Below are positions 1 to 5,874 of a stretch of 7,106 nucleotides of DNA, one piece after another; position 1 is the first letter of the stretch; each line of letters opens with the position of its first letter. A model generated the notes under the pieces. That model was given only the letters and a program-made list of their open reading frames with translations, was not told where the DNA came from and ran no database searches. Both the position numbers and the translations under genes were made by a program. Source of the stretch: Gemmatimonadota bacterium (GTDB lineage Bacteria; Gemmatimonadota; Gemmatimonadetes; Longimicrobiales; Gaopeijiaceae); assembly GCA_003695865.1 (NCBI GenBank), contig RFGQ01000110.1:1-7106 (forward strand). Reading direction: 5' to 3'.

Positions 1-781
1 GCTCGGTGAAGGCGAGCCGCTCGGGCGCGCGGCCGGCGGTCGGTCGACCGACGAGCACGACGGCCTCACCTTCGCCCTCGGTGAAGCACGTCTGCACGGA
101 GTCGGCGAGACGGTCGCGCTGATCGGGGGCCGCCTTCACGCGGTCCACGACGACGAGCACCTCGTCGGCCTCGGTCAGGTCGATGCCCAGCGCGCCCGGA
201 TCGATGGCGTCCGGCTCGCCCAGGTCGTGGACGCCGCCGGCCGCCCAGACCCGCACGAAGCCCAGGGCGCGGAGGCCTTCGACGACCGCGCCGTGCGTCA
301 CCCGCTCGCTCAGGCGCAGCGGGAAGGCCACCTGCAGGGGCGTGCCCTCGTCGAGCGCCAGCAGCCGGTCCACCGCGCCCGAAACCGTGTCGGGGCGCAC
401 CTCCTCGCCGCACTCGGGGCAGACCGTCCGGCCCACGCGCGCCCACAACAGGCGCATGTAGTCGTAGACCTCGGTCGCGGTGCCCACGGTGGAGCGACTG
501 GACCGGGCCGGGTTCTTCTGCTCGATGGCCACGGCGGGAGCGATGCCCTCGATCGCATCCACATCGGGCTTTTCCATGCGGTCGAGGAACTGCTTGGCGT
601 AGGTCGAGAGCGACTCGACATAGCGGCGCTGGCCCTCGGCGAAGAGCGTGTCGAGAGCCAGCGACGACTTGCCCGACCCCGACGGGCCGGTGAGGACCGT
701 GAGCGCACGGCGCTTCAGGTCGAGATCGACGTTCTTGAGGTTGTGCTGCCGGGCGCCCCGGATGCGGATGAAGTCGTCCAT
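1..781 (-). CDS. uvrA: UvrA, excinuclease ABC subunit A (N-terminal part, cut by window edge)
   Basis: UvrA is the ATP-dependent damage sensor of nucleotide excision repair; it acts as a dimer with UvrB in the cytoplasm. The first 260 codons are present and the 3' end lies beyond the left edge. Visible family landmarks are the opening IRIRGARQHNLKNVDLDL, the Walker A loop GPSGSGKSS at residues 32-40, then FAEGQRRYVESLSTYAKQFL, MEKPDVDAIEGIAPAVAIEQK, and the stretch RSTVGTATEVYDYMRLLWAR. These are followed by CPECG at 121-125, where the family has its CPxC/H metal-site motif, and by the beginning of the UvrB-binding region (GFVRV near 174). Walker A reads GPSGSGKS rather than the common GLSGSGKS, a known variant. 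The start at 781 puts the conserved IRGARQHNLKN at its usual distance from the N terminus, although no clear Shine-Dalgarno precedes it. I see no LexA-type box upstream. Identity is certain; the start is likely. Confidence 0.95.
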   Translation of the reverse strand, partial: MDDFIRIRGARQHNLKNVDLDLKRRALTVLTGPSGSGKSSLALDTLFAEGQRRYVESLSTYAKQFLDRMEKPDVDAIEGIAPAVAIEQKNPARSSRSTVGTATEVYDYMRLLWARVGRTVCPECGEEVRPDTVSGAVDRLLALDEGTPLQVAFPLRLSERVTHGAVVEGLRALGFVRVWAAGGVHDLGEPDAIDPGALGIDLTEADEVLVVVDRVKAAPDQRDRLADSVQTCFTEGEGEAVVLVGRPTAGRAPERLAFTE

Positions 782-808
782 CGAAGCCCGCGTGAAGGAG
801 AACCCGGG

Positions 809-814
809 ATGATA
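809..814 (-). promoter_or_regulatory. Possible -10 box for uvrA (TATCAT)
   Basis: On the minus strand the hexamer TATCAT lies 27 bases upstream of the uvrA start codon, in an otherwise very GC-rich 171-base gap. No recognisable -35 hexamer sits 16-18 bases further upstream. A short hairpin (AGCCC 814-818 with GGGCT 824-828) overlaps its upstream edge. This is a weak call based on one hexamer. Confidence 0.25.
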
Positions 815-884
815 GCCCACGGCGGGCTGCGGCGGGAGAGGGGACGGCGGCAGGGGCAGGGCAGGGCGCCGACCGGCATGCGAA

Positions 885-916
885 GGAGGGGGCGCCCCGT
901 CCGGGACGCCCCCTCC
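885..916 (-). terminator. GC-rich hairpin, probable terminator of nirK
   Basis: Ten-base perfect arms (GGAGGGGGCG at 885-894 and CGCCCCCTCC at 907-916) enclose a 12-base centre. That centre can extend the stem with three more GC pairs after one mismatch, leaving a GTCC tetraloop. The hairpin lies 37 bases beyond the nirK stop codon on the strand being transcribed and separates it from uvrA, which runs the same way. There is no U-tract after the stem on either strand, so it may act as a transcript-end stabiliser or a non-canonical terminator rather than a textbook intrinsic one. Confidence 0.55.
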
Positions 917-952
917 AGAGGTGTGATCGGGGCCGCTCCGCCCGCGAGGCGG

Positions 953-2017
953 TCAGTTCGACGCGGGCTCGGGCGTGAAGATGGGCGAAGCTTCCCCGGT
1001 CACCTCGATCATGCCCAACGCGCCCTTGTCGAACGCGCGGAAGATCGAATGGTCGACCATGATGAACGTGCCCGGCACGTCGGCCCGGAACTCCGTGATG
1101 GCCGCGCCGCCGGCGGGAATCAGCGTCGTCTGCACGTTGTTGCTCACGGCCGTGCCACCCTCGGCGAACACGTTGTCGAAGATCTCGCCGATCACGTGGA
1201 ACGACGACACCAGGTTCGGCCCGCCGTTGCCCACGAACAGGCGGATGCGCTCGCCCTGCTCGGCCTTGAGGGCGTTCTCGCCCACGAGCGAGCCGACCGA
1301 GCCGTTGAAGACCACGTAGTCGGGCTGCTCGCGCACGGCCTTCTCGTAGCTGAACGCCTGCAGTCCCTTCTCGCCGTGTGCGCCGACGGTGTAGAACTCA
1401 CCCTGCATGACGTAGAACTCGCGGTCGACCGGCGGCAGGCCCTCCTTCGGCTCCACGAGGATCAGCCCGTACATGCCGTTGGCGATGTGCTGCCCGACGG
1501 GAGCGAAGGCGCAGTGATACACGTACAGGCCGGGGTTGAGGGCCCGGAAGGTGAACGTGCGCTCCTGGCCCGGGGCCACGATCGTCGCCTTGGCGCCTCC
1601 GCCCGGTCCGGTCACGGCGTGCAGATCGATGTTGTGCGGCACGCTGCTCGTCGGGTGGTTCTTGAGGTGGAACTCGACCTCGTCCCCCTCCCGAACGCGG
1701 ATGAAGCTGCCGGGCACCGTCCCCCCGAAGGTCCAGAACGTGTAGTCGACGCCGTCGGCCAGCCGCTTGGTCACCTCGACGGTCTCGAGGTCGACGCGCA
1801 CGTGGGCGGCGTAGTCGCGAGTGATCGGGGGCGGTACTTCCGGTGGAGACGTGAGAATGGCGACCTCACTTCCCTCGATGGGCGGAAGTTCGGGGTCGTC
1901 CATGGCGGCCCGGGTCGCCCGTCCGCTCGTGTAGTCGCCGCCGGCCACGACGGCGGCAACGAGGAGAAGCGTGGCGCCGAGCACCACCAGGGCCTTGGGG
2001 CCAGCGAACCTGTTCAT
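953..2017 (-). CDS. nirK: Copper-containing nitrite reductase, AniA-like class II NirK
   Basis: The enzyme reduces nitrite to nitric oxide in the periplasm (or on the outer membrane in AniA relatives), as a trimer fed by c-type cytochrome or cupredoxin. It is 354 residues of two cupredoxin domains. Type 1 copper ligands are His128 (VPHNIDLHA), Cys169 (VYHCA), His177 and Met182 (GQHIANGMYG). Type 2 ligands are His133, His168 and His323 (VDHSIFRAF). The catalytic pair is Asp131 and His274 (SSFHVIG). The short HCA-to-QHIANGMYGLILVEP loop and the following EFYVMQGEFYT match AniA-type class II enzymes. The N terminus has a hydrophobic stretch at residues 8-25 (VVLGATLLLVAAVVA), a signal peptide or membrane anchor. 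There is no extra cytochrome c or cupredoxin domain. The start at 2017 is chosen because GGAGG lies 9 bases upstream and the signal sequence follows directly. Reading through to an upstream ATG at 2116 would add 33 non-conserved residues across a promoter-like AT-rich patch. Confidence 0.95.
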   Translation of the reverse strand: MNRFAGPKALVVLGATLLLVAAVVAGGDYTSGRATRAAMDDPELPPIEGSEVAILTSPPEVPPPITRDYAAHVRVDLETVEVTKRLADGVDYTFWTFGGTVPGSFIRVREGDEVEFHLKNHPTSSVPHNIDLHAVTGPGGGAKATIVAPGQERTFTFRALNPGLYVYHCAFAPVGQHIANGMYGLILVEPKEGLPPVDREFYVMQGEFYTVGAHGEKGLQAFSYEKAVREQPDYVVFNGSVGSLVGENALKAEQGERIRLFVGNGGPNLVSSFHVIGEIFDNVFAEGGTAVSNNVQTTLIPAGGAAITEFRADVPGTFIMVDHSIFRAFDKGALGMIEVTGEASPIFTPEPASN

Positions 2018-2089
2018 CGGTCGGTGCCTCCGGAGTGAGTCATCGGGGCCTGCCGCAACCTCCGTGCGACCGGCGCCCGCTAATTCGTC

Positions 2090-2118
2090 ATATGTGGATG
2101 ATATTATCGGCCACACAT
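2090..2118 (-). promoter_or_regulatory. AT-rich dyad upstream of nirK, candidate promoter/operator
   Basis: This is an AT-rich island in a GC-rich gap. Arms ATATGTGG (2090-2097) and CCACACAT (2111-2118) are inverted copies matching at 7 of 8 positions, with a 13-base spacer. A second near-palindrome, GATGATATTATC (2097-2108), sits inside it with its centre shifted by 1.5 bases. On the minus strand it contains TAATAT and TATCAT, either of which could be a -10 box, giving a leader of about 70-80 bases before nirK. No good -35 is visible, which fits a promoter needing an activator. It does not match the TTGAT-N4-ATCAA pattern of FNR/NnrR sites, and the resemblance to NsrR sites is slight. The regulator is unknown. 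Confidence 0.4.
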
Positions 2119-2197
2119 CTCCGGACTGGCGTCGGGAGTCTTCCGCGACCGCGTGTGGGAGAATTCCCCTCCCCTCCTCCGCACATGCCCGTACGGC

Positions 2198-2824
2198 TCA
2201 GGGCGATCCGCCGTATGCGATCCCTGACCACACGACGGCGACGGCCCGGGCACTCCAGTCGGCCGGGATCGGGTCGCCCGCCGCCCAGCGCGCCAGAAAG
2301 GCCCCGAGGAGGAGCTGCACGGCCGCATCGAGGTCGGCGTCCTCACGGACGCTGCCCTGCGCGCGGGCCCGCTCGAGCGTCGAGCGCAGGGCATGGGCCG
2401 CCGGGCCGATCACCCGCCGGCGGTACTCGGCGAGCAGTTCGGGGCGCTCATCGGCAGCCGCGAGCAACGCTCCCAGAAGTCTCCCGTCCCGCCCGCGGGT
2501 CAGCCTGGCGCCGATCCGCTCGAGCTGCACCGCGAGGGCTTGCCGCGGGTCGGATGGAACGCCCGCGGGCGCTTCGGTGCTCGATATCGAAGCCAGCGCC
2601 GCCCGCAGGAGCGGATCGGCTCCGGGCCACCGGGCATACACCGTGGGCTTCGACACCCGCGCCCGGCGGGCGATCTCGGCGATCGAGATTCCCCCCACCC
2701 CGTGCTCGGCCAGGACGTCGAGCGCAGCCTCGAGCACGCGGGGCGCCACGCTGTCGTCCCGCGGGCGTCCGCGCCGGGGCGGCGCCGCACCTTCCGGAGG
2801 GTCGTGTCGTGGTTCGTTCAACAT
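2198..2824 (-). CDS. TetR/AcrR-family transcriptional repressor
   Basis: This is a 208-residue cytoplasmic DNA-binding dimer; TetR-family proteins normally block a promoter until a small ligand binds. After a basic, proline-rich tail (GRPRDD at 19-24) comes the standard N-terminal domain: helix 1 (VLEAALDVLAEHG, 30-42), then the helix-turn-helix ISIAEIARRARVSKPTVYARWPG at about 46-68. The rest is an all-alpha ligand and dimer domain of typical length, with a C-terminal arrangement (LDAAVQLLLGAFLARW) like the TetR_C subfamily that follows KPTVYxRW-type HTHs. The ligand cannot be read from sequence. It runs in the same direction as nirK with a 180-base gap. Its start codon is two bases from a perfect palindrome that is almost certainly its own operator. 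No Shine-Dalgarno precedes the ATG, so the mRNA is probably leaderless. Confidence 0.93.
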   Translation of the reverse strand: MLNEPRHDPPEGAAPPRRGRPRDDSVAPRVLEAALDVLAEHGVGGISIAEIARRARVSKPTVYARWPGADPLLRAALASISSTEAPAGVPSDPRQALAVQLERIGARLTRGRDGRLLGALLAAADERPELLAEYRRRVIGPAAHALRSTLERARAQGSVREDADLDAAVQLLLGAFLARWAAGDPIPADWSARAVAVVWSGIAYGGSP

Positions 2825-2826
2825 TC

Positions 2827-2847
2827 TTTACGATACGGTATCGTAAA
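2827..2847. promoter_or_regulatory. Perfect 21-bp palindrome, probable TetR-family operator
   Basis: Ten-base arms TTTACGATAC and GTATCGTAAA are exact inverted copies around a single G at 2837. Size, symmetry and the TACGATAC/GTATCGTA core are typical of TetR/AcrR-family operators. It ends two bases before the tetR start codon and covers the predicted -10 box of that gene (TATCGT, 2835-2830 on the minus strand), so binding would block tetR transcription. It could also control a plus-strand promoter for the gene at 3091: TTCAAC (2817-2822), 16 bases, TATCGT (2839-2844). I found no second copy elsewhere in the window, including upstream of nirK. Confidence 0.85.
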
Positions 2848-2858
2848 TCTCCGTGCAA
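2830..2858 (-). promoter_or_regulatory. Predicted promoter of the tetR gene (leaderless)
   Basis: On the minus strand TTGCAC (2858-2853) is followed by exactly 17 bases and then TATCGT (2835-2830). The ATG begins 6 bases after the -10 hexamer, so transcription would start at or next to the start codon, giving a leaderless message. This agrees with the absence of a Shine-Dalgarno. The -35 lies in the proximal copy of a 12-bp direct repeat and the -10 lies inside the palindromic operator. Both hexamers are imperfect (TTG match in -35; TAT..T match in -10). Confidence 0.45.
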
Positions 2859-2880
2859 CGGACCCGACCTCCGTGCAACG
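2849..2880. repeat. Tandem 12-bp direct repeat (CTCCGTGCAACG), 20-bp period
   Basis: CTCCGTGCAACG occurs exactly at 2849-2860 and again at 2869-2880, start to start 20 bases, close to two helical turns. The copies therefore lie on about the same DNA face beside the TetR palindrome. The proximal copy contains the putative -35 of tetR. A related copy, CTCCGTGCGAC, is found at 2060-2070, ahead of nirK. A second regulator site is possible, but so is a recent small duplication. Confidence 0.5.
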
Positions 2881-3090
2881 CCTGCCTCCCAACCCCTCGG
2901 GCCCCGCGCCGCGGCCTGGCGGACACCGGGCCTGTGCTTGCCCACGCCGCTCGAGCGTCCCTAGGTTGCGGCGGCTCCCGTTTCGGGGGCGTCCGCCTCG
3001 AATCCGGAGTCCCGGCCGCGCCCGCCGCGGGTGAGCGACCCGCACCTCGACCATCCGCGGCCCAGCAGGTCGCCCCGACAAGGAGTCCCC

Positions 3091-3684
3091 ATGTTTCGCC
3101 TCGTACTGATCGCCGCGCTGCTCTACGGCGCCTGGACCGGAATCGACGGCCTGCTCGTCAACGTCTCGGCCATGGGGGGGCCCGACGAGGTCGCCATCGC
3201 CGACATCGAGGCCAACACGGCCGACGTGGGCCGCTGGGTGCGCGTCACCGGCGGCACGGCCCATCCCAGCGTGGCCCGCGTGAGCGAGGGAAGCTCGACG
3301 ACCGCCTACCTCGTGGCGTTCATCTCGCCCGAGCGTTACTGGACCACCTACGACGAGCGCGGTGACCTGCTACCCGACGACGAACGCCTCGGCGACGGGG
3401 GTGCTGCAGTGGTGGCCCGCCTGAAGCCGGGCTACGACATCGACGCGATCGTGGCCGAAGACACCTACCTGGTCCAGGGCGTGACCACACTCGGCGTCGA
3501 CAGCGACATCCGCAGCTACTTCAGCGAAAGGAACGTACCGCTGGCGAACCACGCGATTCTCGTGGAGCTGGACCGCGCGCCGCGCCCGGTGCTCGCCAAC
3601 CTGGGCATCGTCGCGGGCACCGCCCTCGGTCTGCTGCTGATCGTCGGCTCGTTCTTCGCAGGCAAGGAGGAAGAGGCGGCCTGA
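3091..3684 (+). CDS. Unrecognised membrane protein with N- and C-terminal helices
   Basis: This is a 197-residue protein I do not recognise. A hydrophobic N-terminal segment (LVLIAALLYGAW, about residues 4-25) is followed by a soluble region of roughly 140 residues. That region has a predicted beta-rich start (GRWVRVTGG at 47-55; TTAYLVAFISPERYW at 70-84) and several acidic turns. A clear second membrane helix (LANLGIVAGTALGLLLIVGSFFA, 168-190) precedes a short charged tail GKEEEAA. The layout suggests a sensor-like or assembly-factor domain held against the membrane at both ends, probably on the periplasmic side. The ATG at 3091 is chosen because AAGGAG lies 5 bases upstream; the in-frame GTG further upstream at 3031 has no such support. 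It ends 92 bases before the Rieske-ThDP gene, same strand, so a shared transcript is plausible. A run of seven G at 3174-3180 lies in frame. Confidence 0.8.
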   Translation: MFRLVLIAALLYGAWTGIDGLLVNVSAMGGPDEVAIADIEANTADVGRWVRVTGGTAHPSVARVSEGSSTTAYLVAFISPERYWTTYDERGDLLPDDERLGDGGAAVVARLKPGYDIDAIVAEDTYLVQGVTTLGVDSDIRSYFSERNVPLANHAILVELDRAPRPVLANLGIVAGTALGLLLIVGSFFAGKEEEAA

Positions 3685-3686
3685 CG

Positions 3687-3707
3687 GGGGCTGCGGCCTC
3701 CGGCCCC
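3687..3707 (+). terminator. Intergenic hairpin after the membrane protein gene
   Basis: GGGGC (3687-3691) pairs with GCCCC (3703-3707), with an inner CGG/CCG stem and a CCT loop, starting two bases beyond the stop codon at 3684. There is no U-tract. It could reduce read-through into the next gene or protect the 3' end. In DNA this GC-rich such a stem can occur by chance. Confidence 0.25.
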
Positions 3708-3776
3708 GGCCGTGCTCGTCTGCACACGCGCCCGCGGGCCGCCGTGCTCGCACCTCAGACGTCAGAAAGGACTTCG

Positions 3777-5777
3777 ATGACCCGCCCCAAGCAGTGCCCC
3801 CTCGCCGAGCGCCGCGACGGACGTCTCTGGTTCAAGGTGCTCGGGCCCGACGAGCTCCCCGAGGGCCGTGTGATGCCCGTCACGTGCGAGCGCCACACCG
3901 TCTGCGTGACCCACTTCGAGGGCGAGTTCGCGGCGCTCGACAACCGCTGCCCCCACCAGGGCGGGCCGCTCGGCGAGGGCTCGATCGAGAACGGCTTCCT
4001 GCGCTGTCCGTGGCACGGATGGGACTTCCACCCCATCACCGGCAAGCCCCCGGGGGGCTACGACGACGGGGTCGACACCTATCCGGTCGAGGTGCGCACC
4101 GACGGAGTGTACGTCGGTTTTCCGGAGCCGACGCCGCACGAACGCACGGTCTCCGATCTGATGGTCGACACGCTGACCCGGTGGGGCGTGAGGCACGTGT
4201 GGGGCATGGTCGGGCACTCGAACCTGGGCTTCGCCGACGCCATGCGGCGCGCGGAGGAGGACGGACGCCTCCGCTACTATGGGATCCGGCACGAGGGAGC
4301 GGCGTCCTTCGCCGCCTCGGCCTACGGCAAGCTGACGGGGCGGCCCGCCGCCTGCTTCTCCATTGCGGGGCCGGGTGCCACCAACCTGCTCACAGGCCTG
4401 TGGGACGCCAACGTCGACCGCGCGCCCGTCCTGGCGCTCACCGGGCAGGTCGACACACAGGTGCTGGGTCCCGGCGCCTTCCAGGAGGTCGATCTGGTGG
4501 CTGCTTTCGGGAAGGTGGCGCAGTGGTCGCAGACCGTGCTGCCGGGGAGCCGGCACGCCGAACTCGTCAACCTGGCGCTCAAGAGCGCGATCCTGAACCG
4601 CGGCGTGTCGCACCTGATCCTGCCCGACGAAGTGCAGACGCTGCCCGAGCCCGAGGGGGCAGAGCCCGGTGGGCCCGAGGGCCGCGTCACGCCCCGTGAA
4701 ATCGCGCCGCCCGAGACCGCGTTCGACGAAGCCCTCGACGCGCTCCGCAAGGCCGAGCGTCCCGTGATCATCGTCGGGCACGGAGCGCGCTTCTCGATGG
4801 ACGCCGTCGTGGCACTCGCCGAGCGCCTGCGTTGCCCGGTCGTCACCACCTTCAAGGCGAAGGGCCAGATCTCGGACCGGCACCCGCTGGGCTGCGGCGT
4901 GCTGGGCCGGTCGGGCACACCGGTGGCGAGCTGGTTCATGAACGAGGCCGACCTGTTGCTCGTGTTCGGGGCCTCGTTCTCGAATCACACGGGCATCACA
5001 CCCAAGAAGTTCACCATACAGGTGGACTTCGATCCCATGATGCTCGGCAAGTTCCACGCCGTGGACGTACCGGTCTGGGGCGAGATCGGCGTGACGGCCG
5101 GCCGCCTGCTCGAGGCGCTGAACGCCGGCGCGACCGCGGCGCAGGACCAGCGCGGTGAGATCGCAGAGCGGTGGCGGATCTGGCGCGCCGAAAAGGCGTC
5201 GCGGCTCGAGGATGATCGCGGCGAGGGGATCAGCGCCATCCGCGTCTTCGACGCACTCGGCCGCCAGGTCCCCGGGAACGCGATCATGCCCGTCGACGTC
5301 GGCAACAACACCTACTCGTTCGGACGCTACTTCGAGTGCACGGAGCAGCGTGTCCTGATGTCGGGCTATCTCGGCTCGATCGGCTTCGGGCTGCCCGCCG
5401 CGCTCGGCGCTTGGGCCGCGACGCAGGAAGAGGACGGACCCTTCTTCGGGCGCTCGGTGGTGTCGATTTCGGGGGACGGCGGCTTCGCACAGTACATGGG
5501 CGAGTTGACGACGGCGGTCCGCTACGGCATGGGCATCACCCACGTGCTCCTCAACAACGCCGAACTCGGAAAGATCTCGAAGGAGCAACGTGCGGCCCAC
5601 TTCGACGTCTGGCAGACCGAACTCGTCAACCCGAACTTCGCGGCGTTCGCCGACAACTGCGGGGCGCTCGGCATTCGCGTCGAGCGCGCCGGCATGCTCG
5701 ACGAGGCGATCGCCGAGGCGCTCGCCCACGACGGGCCCGCACTCGTCGAGGTCATGACGGACCCGCTGCTCGTGTGA
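3777..5777 (+). CDS. Rieske [2Fe-2S] domain fused to ThDP-dependent pyruvate oxidase/ALS-like enzyme
   Basis: This is a 666-residue single polypeptide. Residues 1-115 form a ferredoxin-type Rieske domain. Cluster ligands are Cys58 and His60 (CPHQGGPLGEG), then, 16 residues later, Cys77 and His80 (CPWHGWDF), with FHPITGKPPGG after them as in NirD-like ferredoxins. After a short PEPTPHER linker comes a full thiamine-diphosphate enzyme. Its N-terminal pyrimidine-binding domain spans about 124-290, with catalytic Glu173 in RHEGAASFAAS and then GPGATNLLTGLWDA. The central domain is about 315-450 (ERPVIIVGHGA). The C-terminal pyrophosphate domain is about 500-660, with GYLGSIGFGLPAALGA and the Mg/ThDP motif GDG (566-568) to NN (593-594), then LGKISKEQ. 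This places it in the pyruvate oxidase/acetolactate synthase superfamily; the usual role is decarboxylation of a 2-oxoacid, with FAD in many members. The Rieske domain could take electrons from the active site. It lacks an extended PoxB-like C-terminal membrane peptide. The start at 3777 follows AAAGGA by 5 bases; an in-frame GTG at 3744 has no ribosome site. Confidence 0.93.
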   Translation: MTRPKQCPLAERRDGRLWFKVLGPDELPEGRVMPVTCERHTVCVTHFEGEFAALDNRCPHQGGPLGEGSIENGFLRCPWHGWDFHPITGKPPGGYDDGVDTYPVEVRTDGVYVGFPEPTPHERTVSDLMVDTLTRWGVRHVWGMVGHSNLGFADAMRRAEEDGRLRYYGIRHEGAASFAASAYGKLTGRPAACFSIAGPGATNLLTGLWDANVDRAPVLALTGQVDTQVLGPGAFQEVDLVAAFGKVAQWSQTVLPGSRHAELVNLALKSAILNRGVSHLILPDEVQTLPEPEGAEPGGPEGRVTPREIAPPETAFDEALDALRKAERPVIIVGHGARFSMDAVVALAERLRCPVVTTFKAKGQISDRHPLGCGVLGRSGTPVASWFMNEADLLLVFGASFSNHTGITPKKFTIQVDFDPMMLGKFHAVDVPVWGEIGVTAGRLLEALNAGATAAQDQRGEIAERWRIWRAEKASRLEDDRGEGISAIRVFDALGRQVPGNAIMPVDVGNNTYSFGRYFECTEQRVLMSGYLGSIGFGLPAALGAWAATQEEDGPFFGRSVVSISGDGGFAQYMGELTTAVRYGMGITHVLLNNAELGKISKEQRAAHFDVWQTELVNPNFAAFADNCGALGIRVERAGMLDEAIAEALAHDGPALVEVMTDPLLV

Positions 5778-5788
5778 GCGCCTCACCC

Positions 5789-5821
5789 CACGCCGACCCT
5801 GGCGAGCGGCGGCCCGGCGTG
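5789..5821 (+). terminator. Weak stem-loop after the Rieske-ThDP gene
   Basis: CACGCCG (5789-5795) is inversely repeated as CGGCGTG (5815-5821) around a 19-base GC-rich loop, 11 bases past the stop codon. It has no U-tract. It may mark the end of the transcript before the next gene at 5875, but support is limited to the stem. Confidence 0.25.
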
Positions 5822-5874
5822 CCATAGATACCCCGCTTCCCGACGAGGCCGACCCCATCCGGTGGAGGTGTACG

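Noticed and set aside
782..952. Search for a LexA/SOS box ahead of uvrA
   Set aside because: Neither CTGT-N8-ACAG nor GAAC-N4-GTTC type dyads are present in the gap.
227..2038. 603-codon open frame on the plus strand
   Set aside because: It runs antisense across uvrA and nirK, has low-complexity Arg/Gly/His/Glu composition typical of a GC-rich shadow frame, and shows no recognisable domain, while the minus-strand frames carry textbook motifs.
2018..2116. N-terminal extension of nirK to an ATG at 2116
   Set aside because: The extension has no family similarity, would bury the signal sequence 33 residues in, and crosses the AT-rich promoter-like dyad; GGAGG supports the start at 2017.
3174..3180. 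Run of seven G as a possible phase-variation tract
   Set aside because: Seven G in such GC-rich DNA is not exceptional, and the reading frame encodes a plausible MGGPDE turn; no repeat-length evidence is available.
3710..3750. CCGTGCTCG repeated at 3710-3718 and 3742-3750
   Set aside because: Nine-base repeats are expected by chance in short GC-rich gaps; no symmetry or promoter context.
3762..5858. 698-codon open frame on the minus strand
   Set aside because: It lies antisense to the Rieske-ThDP gene, whose motifs are all intact; the composition is that of a shadow frame and no domain is recognisable.
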